A stretch of 64,000 bases of DNA from Terriglobia bacterium. Its GTDB lineage: Bacteria > Acidobacteriota > Terriglobia > Bryobacterales > Bryobacteraceae. How positions within the stretch are numbered: the stretch's first letter is position 1; each line of letters starts with the position of its first letter. The position numbers and the translations under genes are program-made. The stretch is taken from NCBI GenBank assembly GCA_020073305.1, contig JAIQFK010000006.1:248001-312000 (forward strand). Reading direction: 5' to 3'. Under the pieces are notes generated by a model. That model was given only the letters and a program-made list of their open reading frames with translations, ran no database searches and was not told where the DNA came from. Below are positions 16,897-25,407 of this stretch, one piece after another.

Positions 16897-18423
16897 ATGA
16901 GCGTCTCATCCGTGCCGTTTTTACCAGCCGCTACAATAGAAGTGAAGCCCACAGCCCAAGAAATGTTACCCGGCAGCGCATTTCGCCGCTCTGCGTTCGT
17001 GCTGCTCCGCGGCATTGTGCTGATTGCCGCGGTTACCGCACTGTGCTACCGGACTGGATTAACACCCGCGTCGACGGCACTGTGCTATCTGATTGCAGTC
17101 GTGCTGCAGTCGTTGGACTGCAGCTTCGTCCAAGCCGCGACCATCTCGCTGCTCGCGGTTGCCAACCTGGACTATTTTTTCATCGATCCTCCCTTCAGCC
17201 TCACCGTTTCGCACCCGTTGGATGTCGTCACTCTCGCCTGTTTGCTGGTTACCTCGCTCGTGATTACGCGGATCCAGTCCAGGAGCCGGGCCGAGGCAAG
17301 AGAGTCGAAGCTCCAGCGAAGCAATATGGAGCGGCTATACAAGCTCGGCCACCAACTGCTTTCGCTGGCTCCGGGGACAGCACTGGGTCCGGCAATGCTG
17401 AAGCCATTTCTATCCGAATTGAATCTCGCCGCGGTTTGCCTTTTCGACGCCGCCACATTGGAGTCTCATCAGGCCGGAACCTCCCGCGGCGGACTCGAAG
17501 CGAAGACACGGGAGGCATACATCTCGGGTCAGAACGCCGCATTTCCGGAAGTTGGAATCGTAGTACAGTGCCTGCGTGCGAGAGACGCGGTATGCGGTGC
17601 GATCGGCTTTGAGGGCCTGCGCAATCCAGAACTTACGGCGCCCGCGATTGCCGCTTTGGCCGCTGCCGCTGTTGAGCGTGCGCGAGCTTTCCGGTCGGCG
17701 ACAGCAGCCAGTGCCCACGCCCAGGCTGAGATGCTGCGCTCCACCATTCTCGACGCCTTAGCCCATGAGTTCAAGACTCCGCTCGCGACCATTCTTACCG
17801 CGGCAGGAGGTATGCGCGTAGCCGGATCCATGCCGCCGGAACAGACCGAACTGGCAGAAATGATTGAGACCGAGGCGTCGCGTCTTGGTGAATTGACCTC
17901 TCGCCTCCTTCGCATCGCACGGCTGGATAGAGATGAGGTAAAGCCGCGTCTTGAGTCGATCGATGCCGCCGAACTTGCGCAGAAATCAGTACGGCGTTAT
18001 TCGAGGATGTGGCCCGACCGGCAGATCTTGTTCCGGGAGCAAGCAGAGATTGCGGCAATACATGCGGATCCGGAGTTAATGAGTCTGGCGATCAGCCAGT
18101 TGATTGAAAACGCCTGCAAGTACTCTCCCCAAGACGCGCATATCCAGGTCGAGCTAACGACGGAGGAGGATGCCGCCGCAATTACGGTTTGGAACGATGG
18201 AGTGGCTATTCCGGCAAATGAGCGCGGCCGGCTCTTTGACCGGTACTACAGAGGCACCGAGGCGAGCCGCATGACGCCGGGCTCGGGACTCGGCTTATAC
18301 GTTGCTCGCAAGATTGCTGTGGCCCATGGAGGCGACCTTGCTTTGGTGGATACGAATGCGAACAGAGTTGCATTCCGGCTGACGATTCCGATTTCGAAAA
18401 AGGGACGGTCCGCACTTGAATGA
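16897..18423 (+). CDS. KdpD-like sensor histidine kinase, second copy
   Basis: 508 residues from the ATG at 16897. Four N-terminal membrane helices of the DUF4118 type (from FVLLRGIVLIAAVTALCYR to TLACLLVTSLVITRI), a GAF-like region, HisKA with LAHEFKTPLATILTAA (His near 290), then an ATPase domain with QLIENACKYS and GSGLGLYVARKI. The G1 box reads WNDGVAI, so the Asp that contacts adenine appears replaced by Asn. It is clearly paralogous to the kinase at 13661 and the same length. Its stop overlaps the regulator start by 8 bases. The signal is unknown; no Kdp transport genes are nearby. Confidence 0.92.
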   Translation: MSVSSVPFLPAATIEVKPTAQEMLPGSAFRRSAFVLLRGIVLIAAVTALCYRTGLTPASTALCYLIAVVLQSLDCSFVQAATISLLAVANLDYFFIDPPFSLTVSHPLDVVTLACLLVTSLVITRIQSRSRAEARESKLQRSNMERLYKLGHQLLSLAPGTALGPAMLKPFLSELNLAAVCLFDAATLESHQAGTSRGGLEAKTREAYISGQNAAFPEVGIVVQCLRARDAVCGAIGFEGLRNPELTAPAIAALAAAAVERARAFRSATAASAHAQAEMLRSTILDALAHEFKTPLATILTAAGGMRVAGSMPPEQTELAEMIETEASRLGELTSRLLRIARLDRDEVKPRLESIDAAELAQKSVRRYSRMWPDRQILFREQAEIAAIHADPELMSLAISQLIENACKYSPQDAHIQVELTTEEDAAAITVWNDGVAIPANERGRLFDRYYRGTEASRMTPGSGLGLYVARKIAVAHGGDLALVDTNANRVAFRLTIPISKKGRSALE

Positions 18424-19144
18424 CGTCTACAAACTGCTCATCGTAGACGATGAGCCTGCATTAAGGAAGGCCCTTCGAACGTCGCTTAGTGCCGGCGGCT
18501 TCGATGTGGCAGAGGCGCGAAACGGGGACGAGGCTCTGGCCGTGCTTCGCAATTCACCCGTCGACCTGGTCTTGCTCGACATCAACATGCCGGGTATGAG
18601 CGGTATCGACGCCTGCCGCCGGATTCGAAGCCTTTCTGCCCAGACAGGCATTGTTATGGTCACAGTGCGCGACACCGAAGAAGACAAGGTGCAGGCCCTC
18701 GAGGCCGGAGCCGATGACTTTATCACCAAACCCTACCGCCTTCGAGAGTTGATCGCCCGGTTGCGCGCCGTTCTGCGCCGGCTTACGGCACAGCCGAGCG
18801 CGACAGAGGGCATCTTTCGCGCCGGATCTCTGGAAGTCGACCGGGAGCGGCATCGAGTAACGAAGGATGGAATCGAGATTCATCTCTCCCCCAAGGAATT
18901 CGAGTTACTAGCTTTTCTGTGCAAACATCCAGGAACACTGATGACGCATTCGCGCCTGTTGCAGGCCGTCTGGGGCTCGGAATATGGAGGCGAACTGGAG
19001 TATTTGAGGTCGTACATCAGAATGCTGCGAAAGAAAATTGAAGCCGATCCTTCGCAGCCCGAGTACATCCTGACAGAGCCGTGGGTTGGCTATCGTTTCC
19101 GAAATCCATCCGACTCTGCCCCCGCGTCGACACAAGACGAGTGA
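18416..19144 (+). CDS. KdpE-like response regulator, second copy
   Basis: 242 residues. The start is TTG at 18416, overlapping the kinase stop (TTGAATGA), with AGGGA about 11 bases upstream; no other in-frame start precedes the receiver. Receiver: LLIVDDEPALRK, VLLDINMPGMSG, MVTVRDTEED, FITKPYRL, a complete phosphorylation site. Effector: LSPKEFELLAFLCKHPGTLM, LLQAVWGSEYGGELEYLRSYIRMLRKKIEADP, PWVGYRF. Very similar to the regulator at 12910 in its recognition helix, so both may bind the same sites, plausibly the motif repeated in this locus. Confidence 0.94.
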   Translation: MNDVYKLLIVDDEPALRKALRTSLSAGGFDVAEARNGDEALAVLRNSPVDLVLLDINMPGMSGIDACRRIRSLSAQTGIVMVTVRDTEEDKVQALEAGADDFITKPYRLRELIARLRAVLRRLTAQPSATEGIFRAGSLEVDRERHRVTKDGIEIHLSPKEFELLAFLCKHPGTLMTHSRLLQAVWGSEYGGELEYLRSYIRMLRKKIEADPSQPEYILTEPWVGYRFRNPSDSAPASTQDE

Positions 19145-19196
19145 CCGGAACCCGCCGGAGAAGCTTGCGCAGCCCTTCCAGGAGCGGTTCAATTTT

Positions 19197-19220
19197 ATGA
19201 AATCTTCATGGCTTTTATAT
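19197..19220 (+). promoter_or_regulatory. AT-rich palindrome and imperfect locus motif before the second Ser/Thr kinase
   Basis: ATGAA-ATC-TTCAT (19197-19209) is an exact inverted repeat; overlapping it, TCATGGCTTTTATA (19206-19219) matches TCATGACTTTTTCA at 11 of 14 positions in the same orientation. It lies about 105 bp upstream of the kinase start. Confidence 0.35.
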
Positions 19221-19266
19221 TACTTTTTTAGGCCCTTTCATCTACCCTCGTCATAAGTCCGCTCCA

Positions 19267-19326
19267 ATGAGCCCATCCAACAACCCGGCATTGCCGCCGG
19301 CCGTGCCACCTGTGGAGGATATGTGA
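19267..19326 (+). CDS. Short proline-rich upstream ORF (19 codons)
   Basis: ATG at 19267 opens 19 codons (MSPSNNPALPPAVPPVEDM) ending TGA at 19324-19326, which overlaps the GTG start of the kinase (GTGA). It contains the kinase ribosome site (GGAGG) and two PP-x-V runs that could stall ribosomes. It may couple translation of the two frames or be chance; no ribosome site for it is evident. Confidence 0.3.
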   Translation: MSPSNNPALPPAVPPVEDM

Positions 19327-20291
19327 CGCTTCTCGACACAGGCACTTGTCTCGATCACTACCAGATCAACCGCCTTGTCGCTCGCGGCGGGATGGCGTCC
19401 ATCTTTCATGCCACCGACCTGCGCAGCGGCCGCCCGGTGGCAATCAAGGTGCCACATCTCGAGGCTGAGAGCGATCCAGTCTTCTTTGAACGGTTTCAGC
19501 GCGAGATCGCGATTGGTCAGAAGGTGGATCACCCAGGTGTCATCAAGGTGTCTGCGAATCATTCCGCCAGCAGCGTGTACATGGTCATGGAGTGGGCGGA
19601 AGGGCGCCCGCTGCGTGCGATCCTGGCAAGCGAGGGAAGGCTTACCAGGGAGCGCAGCGCCCGTATTGCACTCGCGATCTGTGACGCGTTGGAATGCCTC
19701 CACGGCAACGGAGTGGTGCATCGCGATCTAAAACCAGAGAACATTCTGGTGGATCTCAATGACGGGATCAAGATCATTGATTTCGGGATCGCCTATAGTG
19801 CCGACTCGCGGCGCCTCACCTTCGGGAGGCTCTCTCAACTGATGGGCAGCGTTGATTACATATCTCCGGAACAAGTTAAGGGCAAACGCGGCGATCAGCG
19901 GAGCGATCTATACGCGCTCGGAGTTATGTTCTACGAAATGCTGACAGGACGAGTACCATTCAATGGCGCTAACCTATTTTCCATTATGAATGACCGGGTC
20001 GTAAACGACCCCATGCCGCCGCGAGAAATCGATCCGGAGATCTCACCGCAACTACAGGAGATTATCTACCGAGCTCTCGAGCGCGATCCCAAGGAACGCT
20101 ATGCGAATGCCCGCGAATTTGCCTGGGACCTCAGACATCAAGACCAGGTGGCAGTGGAAGATCGAACGGAACTTGTCAATTGGAAAAAGCGAAAGTCGCC
20201 GATGGCGCGTACGGTACTGTCTTACGTGCTCCTGGGGCTCATTCCGGTTTTGATTTTCGGGCTGCTCCTGTTCGTTGCCCGGCGCGCGTAG
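19323..20291 (+). CDS. Membrane-anchored Ser/Thr protein kinase
   Basis: 322 residues from a GTG at 19323 with GGAGG about four bases upstream. Kinase domain about 11-270: glycine loop VARGGMASIFHA, VAIKVPH, catalytic loop HRDLKPENIL, DFGIAYSAD, GSVDYISPEQ, then SDLYALGVMFYEMLTGRVPF. One C-terminal membrane helix (TVLSYVLLGLIPVLIFGLLLF) leaves almost nothing outside, so it lacks a sensor domain, unlike the kinase at 6368. Stop is 5 bp from the convergent DUF4337 gene. It follows the kinase-regulator pair by 180 bp and may belong to the same locus. Confidence 0.93.
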   Translation: MTLLDTGTCLDHYQINRLVARGGMASIFHATDLRSGRPVAIKVPHLEAESDPVFFERFQREIAIGQKVDHPGVIKVSANHSASSVYMVMEWAEGRPLRAILASEGRLTRERSARIALAICDALECLHGNGVVHRDLKPENILVDLNDGIKIIDFGIAYSADSRRLTFGRLSQLMGSVDYISPEQVKGKRGDQRSDLYALGVMFYEMLTGRVPFNGANLFSIMNDRVVNDPMPPREIDPEISPQLQEIIYRALERDPKERYANAREFAWDLRHQDQVAVEDRTELVNWKKRKSPMARTVLSYVLLGLIPVLIFGLLLFVARRA

Positions 20292-20296
20292 AATCC

Positions 20297-20824
20297 CTAC
20301 ACGATCAGTCCCGTGATGGCGATCGCAACGCCGGTGATTCCGGCGGTCAGTCCGATCGCGGGGAACATCTTTTTGCGAGAAATGAAGTATAGCGAGCTAA
20401 GCACCAGCGCGATTTCGAGCAGGCCTTCGCCAATATCGTAGCGGAGCGCCCGGTGCTCATCGGCTTCAGCGGAATCGCCGGCCGTCTTGGCTTCCTCTTG
20501 AATCTGTTTGCTCTGTTCGTCGTACTTCTTCTTCTGCGCCGCATAATCGGCCAGCATCTTGTCTGCGTCTTCCCCTTTGGCGCCGAAAATCTTTACCAGG
20601 TTCTCACCCAGCTCAAGGCTGTGATACTTAACGCGCGTGGATTGGTAGTGCTGCCAGGCGTCGTTTGCACTGGCTTTGTGCATGATACCGGCGGTGTGGG
20701 TTCGGTGTGACGCGATCGTCACGATTGCGAGCGCGACCGCAAGCAGGGCGGCAAGAACCCCGACTTTTTTGCCGGTGGGATCGGCTTCGTGCTCACTTTC
20801 TTGGTGAATCTCAAGTTCGGCCAT
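20297..20824 (-). CDS. DUF4337 membrane protein
   Basis: 175 residues from the ATG at 20824. One hydrophobic helix follows a charged N-terminus (VGVLAALLAVALAIVTIASH), then a coiled-coil-like polar stretch (YHSLELGENLVKIFGAKGEDADKMLADY, QIQEEAKTAGDSAEADEH), then two C-terminal helices (LEIALVLSSLYFISRKKMFP, GLTAGITGVAIAITGLIV). This pattern fits DUF4337, an uncharacterised membrane family. Directly downstream of glnA on the same strand, 42 bp away, possibly co-transcribed. Confidence 0.82.
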   Translation of the reverse strand: MAELEIHQESEHEADPTGKKVGVLAALLAVALAIVTIASHRTHTAGIMHKASANDAWQHYQSTRVKYHSLELGENLVKIFGAKGEDADKMLADYAAQKKKYDEQSKQIQEEAKTAGDSAEADEHRALRYDIGEGLLEIALVLSSLYFISRKKMFPAIGLTAGITGVAIAITGLIV

Positions 20825-20866
20825 CGGGTGTGCAGTTGCGTAGAGTGATTCAGATCCCAACCCCCA

Positions 20867-22276
20867 TCAGATGTCGTAGTACAGCGCAAACTCGTAGGGA
20901 TGCGGCCGCAGGCGGATGGCATCGGCTTCGTTCTTGCGCTTGTAGTCGATGAACGTCTCGATCAGTTCCTCGGTGAACACGTCGCCCTTCATCAGGAACG
21001 CATGATCATCTTCCAGGCAATCGAGCGCCTCCTCGAGCGACGCCGGCATGGACGGAACGCTCTTCATCTCCTCCGGCGAAAGGTCGTAAATGTCCTTGTC
21101 CAGCGGTTCGCCGGGCTGAATCTTGTTGAGCACGCCGTCCAGACCCGCCATCAGCATGGCCGAGAAAGCCAGATACGGATTCGCCGCCGGATCGGGCGGG
21201 CGGAACTCCACGCGCTTGGCCTTGGGGCTGGCCGAGTACATGGGAATGCGGCACGCCGCCGAGCGGTTGCGGCGCGAGTACGCCAGGTTCACCGGTGCTT
21301 CGTAACCCGGCACCAGCCGCTTGTAGCTGTTGGTGGTGGGCGCGATGATGGCCGACAGCGCGCGCGCGTGCTTCAGCAACCCGCCGATGTACCACAGCGC
21401 CAGCTGGCTCAGTCCCGCATACCCATCGCCCGCAAACAGCGGGTTGCCGCCCTTCCAGATGCTCTGGTGCGTGTGCATGCCGCTGCCGTTATCCGCAAAC
21501 AGCGGCTTGGGCATGAAGGTCACGGTCTTTCCGTACTGGTTGGCCGTGTTGCGAATCACGTACTTGTACAGCATCATGTTGTCGGCCGACTTCACCAGCG
21601 TGTTGAAGCGCTGATCGATCTCGCACTGCCCGCCGGTGGCGACTTCGTGATGGTGGCACTCGATGTGCAACCCGCACTTCTCCATGGTCTGCACCATTTC
21701 ACTGCGCAGGTCCTGGTAGTGGTCGGTGGGCGGCACCGGAAAGTAGCCTTCCTTGTAGCGCGGCCGGTAGCCCAGGTTGTCCTTCTCCCGGCCCGAATTC
21801 CAGCGGCCCTCTTCGGCGTCGATGAAATAGAATCCCGAGTGCTGGTTCTGATCGAAGCGCACATTGTCGAAAATGAAAAACTCGGCTTCGGCTCCGAAGT
21901 AGGCGGTGTCGCCCACGCCGCTGTTCTTCAAATACAGCTCGGCTTTCTTGGCGATCCAGCGCGGGTCGCGTTCATAATGCTGCTTGGTGATGGGATCGAT
22001 CACGTCGCCGTACATGACCAGCGTGGGGGTCTCGGCGAACGGATCCATGAAGGCAGTCCCCGGATCGGGGATTAACAGCATGTCGCTTTCGTGGATGGCG
22101 GCCCAGCCACGGATGCTCGATCCATCCATGCCGAACCCTTCTTCGAACGAGCTGAGGCTCAGCTCGCTCATGGGATAGGAAACGTGATGCTGCAAGCTCG
22201 GAATATCCGTGAATCGCAGATCCAACTGCCGCGCCTCGTTCTTCTGGGCAAAATCTAAGACTTCTTGTGGATTCAT
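20867..22276 (-). CDS. glnA: Type I glutamine synthetase
   Basis: 469 residues, the usual length of GlnA. It makes glutamine from glutamate, ammonia and ATP in the cytoplasm. Seen: [35 protein letters not shown] (metal Glu), the CEIDQRF stretch, the [14 protein letters not shown] block, [20 protein letters not shown], and [22 protein letters not shown] near residue 397 contains the Tyr that is adenylylated in the enteric enzyme, so GlnE-type control is likely; glnB, glnE and ntrBC are not in the window. A sigma-70-like promoter lies just upstream. Confidence 0.97.
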   Translation of the reverse strand: MNPQEVLDFAQKNEARQLDLRFTDIPSLQHHVSYPMSELSLSSFEEGFGMDGSSIRGWAAIHESDMLLIPDPGTAFMDPFAETPTLVMYGDVIDPITKQHYERDPRWIAKKAELYLKNSGVGDTAYFGAEAEFFIFDNVRFDQNQHSGFYFIDAEEGRWNSGREKDNLGYRPRYKEGYFPVPPTDHYQDLRSEMVQTMEKCGLHIECHHHEVATGGQCEIDQRFNTLVKSADNMMLYKYVIRNTANQYGKTVTFMPKPLFADNGSGMHTHQSIWKGGNPLFAGDGYAGLSQLALWYIGGLLKHARALSAIIAPTTNSYKRLVPGYEAPVNLAYSRRNRSAACRIPMYSASPKAKRVEFRPPDPAANPYLAFSAMLMAGLDGVLNKIQPGEPLDKDIYDLSPEEMKSVPSMPASLEEALDCLEDDHAFLMKGDVFTEELIETFIDYKRKNEADAIRLRPHPYEFALYYDI

Positions 22277-22325
22277 CTATTCTCCAAAAATGGGGTTTCG
22301 TACAAGTGGGGTAACTGAATTTTAC

Positions 22326-22354
22326 ACAGTACCGCTTCAGAAGTAGCGAGTCAA
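22326..22354 (-). promoter_or_regulatory. Candidate glnA promoter
   Basis: On the reverse strand TTGACT (22354-22349) and TACTGT (22331-22326) are spaced by 17 bp, giving a start about 42 bases before the ATG. The -10 is weak. No sigma-54 -24/-12 pair was seen. Confidence 0.35.
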
Positions 22355-22400
22355 CCGCGCAATCGCTGATCGAACCGATAAAAAAAGCTTATGGCGTGTC

Positions 22401-23564
22401 TCACCAGTCGGCAACCGATCCGTCGCGGTGGAAGCACGGCATGGTTACTTCGGGCGCGAACGGGTGCTTGGCGGCTTCTTTCTCGTTTACTTCGATTCCC
22501 AAACCAGGGGCCGTGGGCGCGCGGGCGATACCGCCGTCCATGCGGATGGGTTCGGTCACAACGTCGTTGCGCCAGGGCACATCGTTGCGGACCACCTCCT
22601 GAATCAGGTAATTGGGCGTGGCGAAGCCGACATGGAGCGAAGCAGCGGTGGCCACCGGTCCGGTGGGGTTGTGGCACGCCACCGAGATCATGTAGGTCTC
22701 GGCCATGGCGGCGATGCGGCGGGCTTCGCTGATCCCGCCACAATGGGAGACATCGGGCTGAACGATGGCGCAGGCGCGTTTTTCTAACAGCTCGCGGAAT
22801 TGCCAGCGGCCCGCCAGGCGCTCACCGGTGGCGATGGGAAACGGCAGGGCGCGCGCCACCTCGACCAGGCCGTCCACGTGCTCGTGCCAGCACGGTTCTT
22901 CGTACCAGTACAAGTTGTAGTCGGTGAGCATGCGGCCAAACTGGATAGCGGACGCGGGCGTGCACCGCGCGTGGAGGTCGAGCATGATGTCCATGCCGTC
23001 GCCGCCGGCTTTGCGCATGGCTTCCACCGAGCGAGCTGCATGCTTCAGCGTGGCGGCGCTCTCGATCGGTTCGGAAACCGGAATGGGCATGGCTTTGACC
23101 GCCGTGAAACCGGCGGCGATGCTCGTTTGCATGCGTGCGCCGAATTCATCCGGCTCGACGGTCTGATACATGCCTTCCAGGCTGCCTCCGCCGAGGTGGT
23201 CGTAGAAACGAAGCGTGTCGCGGACCGGGCCGCCCAGTAGCTCGCAAACGGGCTTGCCCAGCTCCCTGCCCTTGATATCCCAGAGCGCCTGGTCGATGCC
23301 GCTGATAGCGGTCATGTCGGTGATGCCGCCGCGCCAGAAATACTGCCGGTGCATGGTCTGCCAGAGGTGCTCGATGCGCCGGGGATCCTGTCCGATGATC
23401 AGGACCGAGACGTCCTCGATGGCGGCCACCACGCTCCGGGTTTTCCACTCGAGCGTGGCTTCGCCCCAGCCTACTAAGCCTGGCTGGTCCGTCTCAACCT
23501 TGACGAAGATCCAGTTGCGCATGCGCGCGTTCACGACGACGGTCGAGATCCTGGCGATTTTCAT
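22401..23564 (-). CDS. Enolase-superfamily (mandelate racemase/dehydratase-like) enzyme
   Basis: 387 residues from the ATG at 23564. The fold is mandelate racemase/muconate lactonising type: N-terminal alpha+beta cap (MKIARISTVVVNARMRNW), MAISGIDQALWDIKGRELGKPVCELLGG, TAVKAMP with the Lys, metal ligands in IMLDLHARC, YWYEEP and ATGERLAG, QPDVSHCGGISE, and ACHNPTGPVA with a His. This is characteristic of sugar-acid dehydratases such as galactonate or mannonate dehydratase; the substrate cannot be fixed. It is monocistronic by strand, downstream of no sugar genes. Confidence 0.87.
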   Translation of the reverse strand: MKIARISTVVVNARMRNWIFVKVETDQPGLVGWGEATLEWKTRSVVAAIEDVSVLIIGQDPRRIEHLWQTMHRQYFWRGGITDMTAISGIDQALWDIKGRELGKPVCELLGGPVRDTLRFYDHLGGGSLEGMYQTVEPDEFGARMQTSIAAGFTAVKAMPIPVSEPIESAATLKHAARSVEAMRKAGGDGMDIMLDLHARCTPASAIQFGRMLTDYNLYWYEEPCWHEHVDGLVEVARALPFPIATGERLAGRWQFRELLEKRACAIVQPDVSHCGGISEARRIAAMAETYMISVACHNPTGPVATAASLHVGFATPNYLIQEVVRNDVPWRNDVVTEPIRMDGGIARAPTAPGLGIEVNEKEAAKHPFAPEVTMPCFHRDGSVADW

Positions 23565-23640
23565 CGGAGCCGCACCGGGAAGCCGTGATATTACCATGCG
23601 GTCTCTGCAGGCCGGCTGCCCCTTTACATCACAAAGTACC

Positions 23641-23670
23641 TTGCAATGGCCCTGGCCCACGGCGTATAAT
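23641..23670 (+). promoter_or_regulatory. Sigma-70-like promoter TTGCAA-18-TATAAT
   Basis: TTGCAA (23641-23646) and a perfect TATAAT (23665-23670), 18 bp apart, precede the membrane protein gene. The start would fall near 23677, so the ATG at 23679 would be almost leaderless. Confidence 0.55.
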
Positions 23671-23678
23671 GGCATGCG

Positions 23679-24290
23679 ATGGGTTCGCTTCCTGCCCGCC
23701 CAAAATCGCACGAACCGGTGGCGCTGCATGCGCACGCCATGGACAATCTACGCTTCATTCGGGAAACCATGGAGCGTGCGGGGTCGTTTACGGCGGTTCC
23801 GGGAGTCGGCGGCATACTGATGGGCATCAGTGCGCTGGTGGCTGCCTTCCTGGCGGCTCGCCAGCCGCGGCTGGATGGCTGGCTTGCGATCTGGGTAGGT
23901 GAGGCCCTCTTCGCCGTTCTGATCGGCGTGGCCACCGCAGCCCGCAAGGCGCGCGTGGTGAAAGCGCACCTGCTGTCCGGGCCGGGGCGAAAGTTCGCCC
24001 TGGGTCTGGCCCCGTCGATTTTTGTGGCCGCGTTGCTGACAGCGGTGCTCTACCGGGCCGGGCTGTACGCCGTGATCCCAGGCATCTGGCTTCTGCTCTA
24101 TGGAACGGGAATCCTGTCGGCCGGCGCGTTTTCCGTGCCCGTGGTCCCGGTAATGGGGGTTTGTTTCGTGTCCCTGGGCGCCATTGCGGTTTTCTGCCCG
24201 CTCGAATGGTCGCACTGGTTTCTGGCCGCGGGATTCGGGGGGCTGCATCTCGTTTTCGGCGCCCTGATCGCCGCCAGGTATGGAGGCTGA
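23679..24290 (+). CDS. Multi-pass membrane protein of unknown function
   Basis: 203 residues, or 183 if the in-frame ATG at 23739 (MDNLRFIRETMERA) is used; the -10 at 23665 makes the first start leaderless, so the second is a real alternative. About six hydrophobic segments: GVGGILMGISALVAAFLAA, AIWVGEALFAVLIGVATAA, LAPSIFVAALLTAVLY, VIPGIWLLLYGTGILSAGAF, VPVMGVCFVSLGAIAVFC, and a last FLAAGFGGLHLVFGALIAA. No known transport signature. A winged-helix regulator follows within about 5 bp, and pairs of this kind are common; the membrane protein may be its target or partner. Confidence 0.75.
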   Translation: MGSLPARPKSHEPVALHAHAMDNLRFIRETMERAGSFTAVPGVGGILMGISALVAAFLAARQPRLDGWLAIWVGEALFAVLIGVATAARKARVVKAHLLSGPGRKFALGLAPSIFVAALLTAVLYRAGLYAVIPGIWLLLYGTGILSAGAFSVPVVPVMGVCFVSLGAIAVFCPLEWSHWFLAAGFGGLHLVFGALIAARYGG

Positions 24291-24294
24291 CCGG

Positions 24295-24654
24295 ATGGCG
24301 AAACAAAGCGCACTCCGGCAGGAGCGCCGGTCCCCTGCACAGTCCGTCGCCGAAGTGGCTCCGGCCAAACTCGACCGGCTGATTCACGAACGCCTGCGTT
24401 TGGGCATCCTGAGCGCGCTGGCTGCCAACGAAACCCTTACCTTCAACGAATTGAAGAAACTCCTCAAGACCACCGACGGCAACCTCAGCGTCCATGCCCG
24501 CAAGCTGGAGGACGCGCATTACATTACCTGCACCAAATCCTTTGAAGGACGCCTGCCCAAAACGGAATACCAGCTGACGGCCGGAGGCCGCCGCGCGCTC
24601 GAGCGCTACCTCGATCATATGGAGGCGCTGATTCAAGCCATGCGCGATCGCTAA
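24295..24654 (+). CDS. Winged-helix transcriptional regulator (HTH_27/PadR-like)
   Basis: 119 residues from the ATG at 24295; GGAGG eight bases upstream favours this over the ATG at 24280. The domain is one winged helix: HERLRLGILSALAANETLTFNELKKLLKTTDGNLSVHARKLEDAHYI, wing ITCTKSFEGRLPKTEYQLT, and dimer helix GRRALERYLDHMEALI. This resembles the 'winged helix DNA-binding' family of small regulators that pair with a DUF membrane gene. Four bp separate it from the membrane protein gene. Confidence 0.88.
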   Translation: MAKQSALRQERRSPAQSVAEVAPAKLDRLIHERLRLGILSALAANETLTFNELKKLLKTTDGNLSVHARKLEDAHYITCTKSFEGRLPKTEYQLTAGGRRALERYLDHMEALIQAMRDR

Positions 24655-24678
24655 AAAAATTTGGCTTAATACTTTATT

Positions 24679-25389
24679 ATGAAAAGTACTTCGCATTGCA
24701 GACTCCACGTCGCCGTCATCATGGACGGCAATGGCCGGTGGGCCCATGCCCGCGGGCTGCCGCGCCTGGCCGGACACCACGCGGGCGCGGAAGCCGTTCG
24801 CCGCACCGTCCAGGCCGCCGCCGATCTCGGCATCCCCGCCCTCACGCTCTATGCTTTCTCTTCCGACAACTGGAAGCGGCCCGCGGCGGAAGTCCAGGGC
24901 TTGATGCAACTGTTTCGCGAATTTCTGATGGCCGAGATGCCTAAGTGCGTCGAAAATGGAATCCAGGTCCAAGTCATCGGCCGGCGCGATCGCCTGGATC
25001 CGGCGCTGGCGGCGGCCATCGCCCAAGTCGAGTACGAAACCAGCGGCGGCAGCAGGCTCCACCTGCGGATCGCCGTCGATTACTCTGCGCGCGAATCGAT
25101 TCTGCGAGCTGCGTCGCGATGCCAGGCCATGCCTTCGCGGGAGGAGTTCTCTTATCTCCTCGATGGCGTGCCGGACGTAGACCTTCTTATCCGCACAGGG
25201 GGCGAGCAACGCCTGAGCGACTTCCTGCTTTGGGAAACGGCATACGCGGAGCTCGTCTTTGCCGAACGCATGTGGCCGGACTTCTCGCGCGAGGATCTCG
25301 AACGGGCGTTGGACGATTTCGCGCGCCGGGAGCGCCGCTTCGGCGGGCTGCCGGCGACAAAAGAAGTAGTGCCGGCGCGCGCAGTGTAG
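24679..25389 (+). CDS. uppS: Undecaprenyl diphosphate synthase
   Basis: 236 residues. It condenses isopentenyl diphosphate onto farnesyl diphosphate to make the cell-wall lipid carrier; cytoplasmic. Diagnostic motifs: [13 protein letters not shown] with the catalytic Asp at 16, [41 protein letters not shown] and AELVF. Isoprenyl transferases are usually about 240-255 residues, so this is full length. Gap of 18 bp to tmk; the two with holB form a probable operon. AroA, glnA and this set make the region housekeeping. Confidence 0.96.
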   Translation: MKSTSHCRLHVAVIMDGNGRWAHARGLPRLAGHHAGAEAVRRTVQAAADLGIPALTLYAFSSDNWKRPAAEVQGLMQLFREFLMAEMPKCVENGIQVQVIGRRDRLDPALAAAIAQVEYETSGGSRLHLRIAVDYSARESILRAASRCQAMPSREEFSYLLDGVPDVDLLIRTGGEQRLSDFLLWETAYAELVFAERMWPDFSREDLERALDDFARRERRFGGLPATKEVVPARAV

Positions 25390-25407
25390 GAAAATGAATT
25401 CTTCCGG

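Noticed and set aside
12910-18423. Kdp potassium-uptake control system
   Set aside because: The kinases and regulators resemble KdpD and KdpE, but KdpD's N-terminal domains and all kdpFABC genes are absent here.
11204-20291. A genomic island inserted at tRNA-Arg(ACG)
   Set aside because: No integrase, no direct repeat of the tRNA 3' end, and no mobile genes; the signalling locus can equally be core sequence. A base-composition plot would be needed to revive this.
20900-22075. Frame of 391 codons opposite glnA
   Set aside because: GC-rich shadow of a firm glutamine synthetase; Arg/His-rich with no domain.
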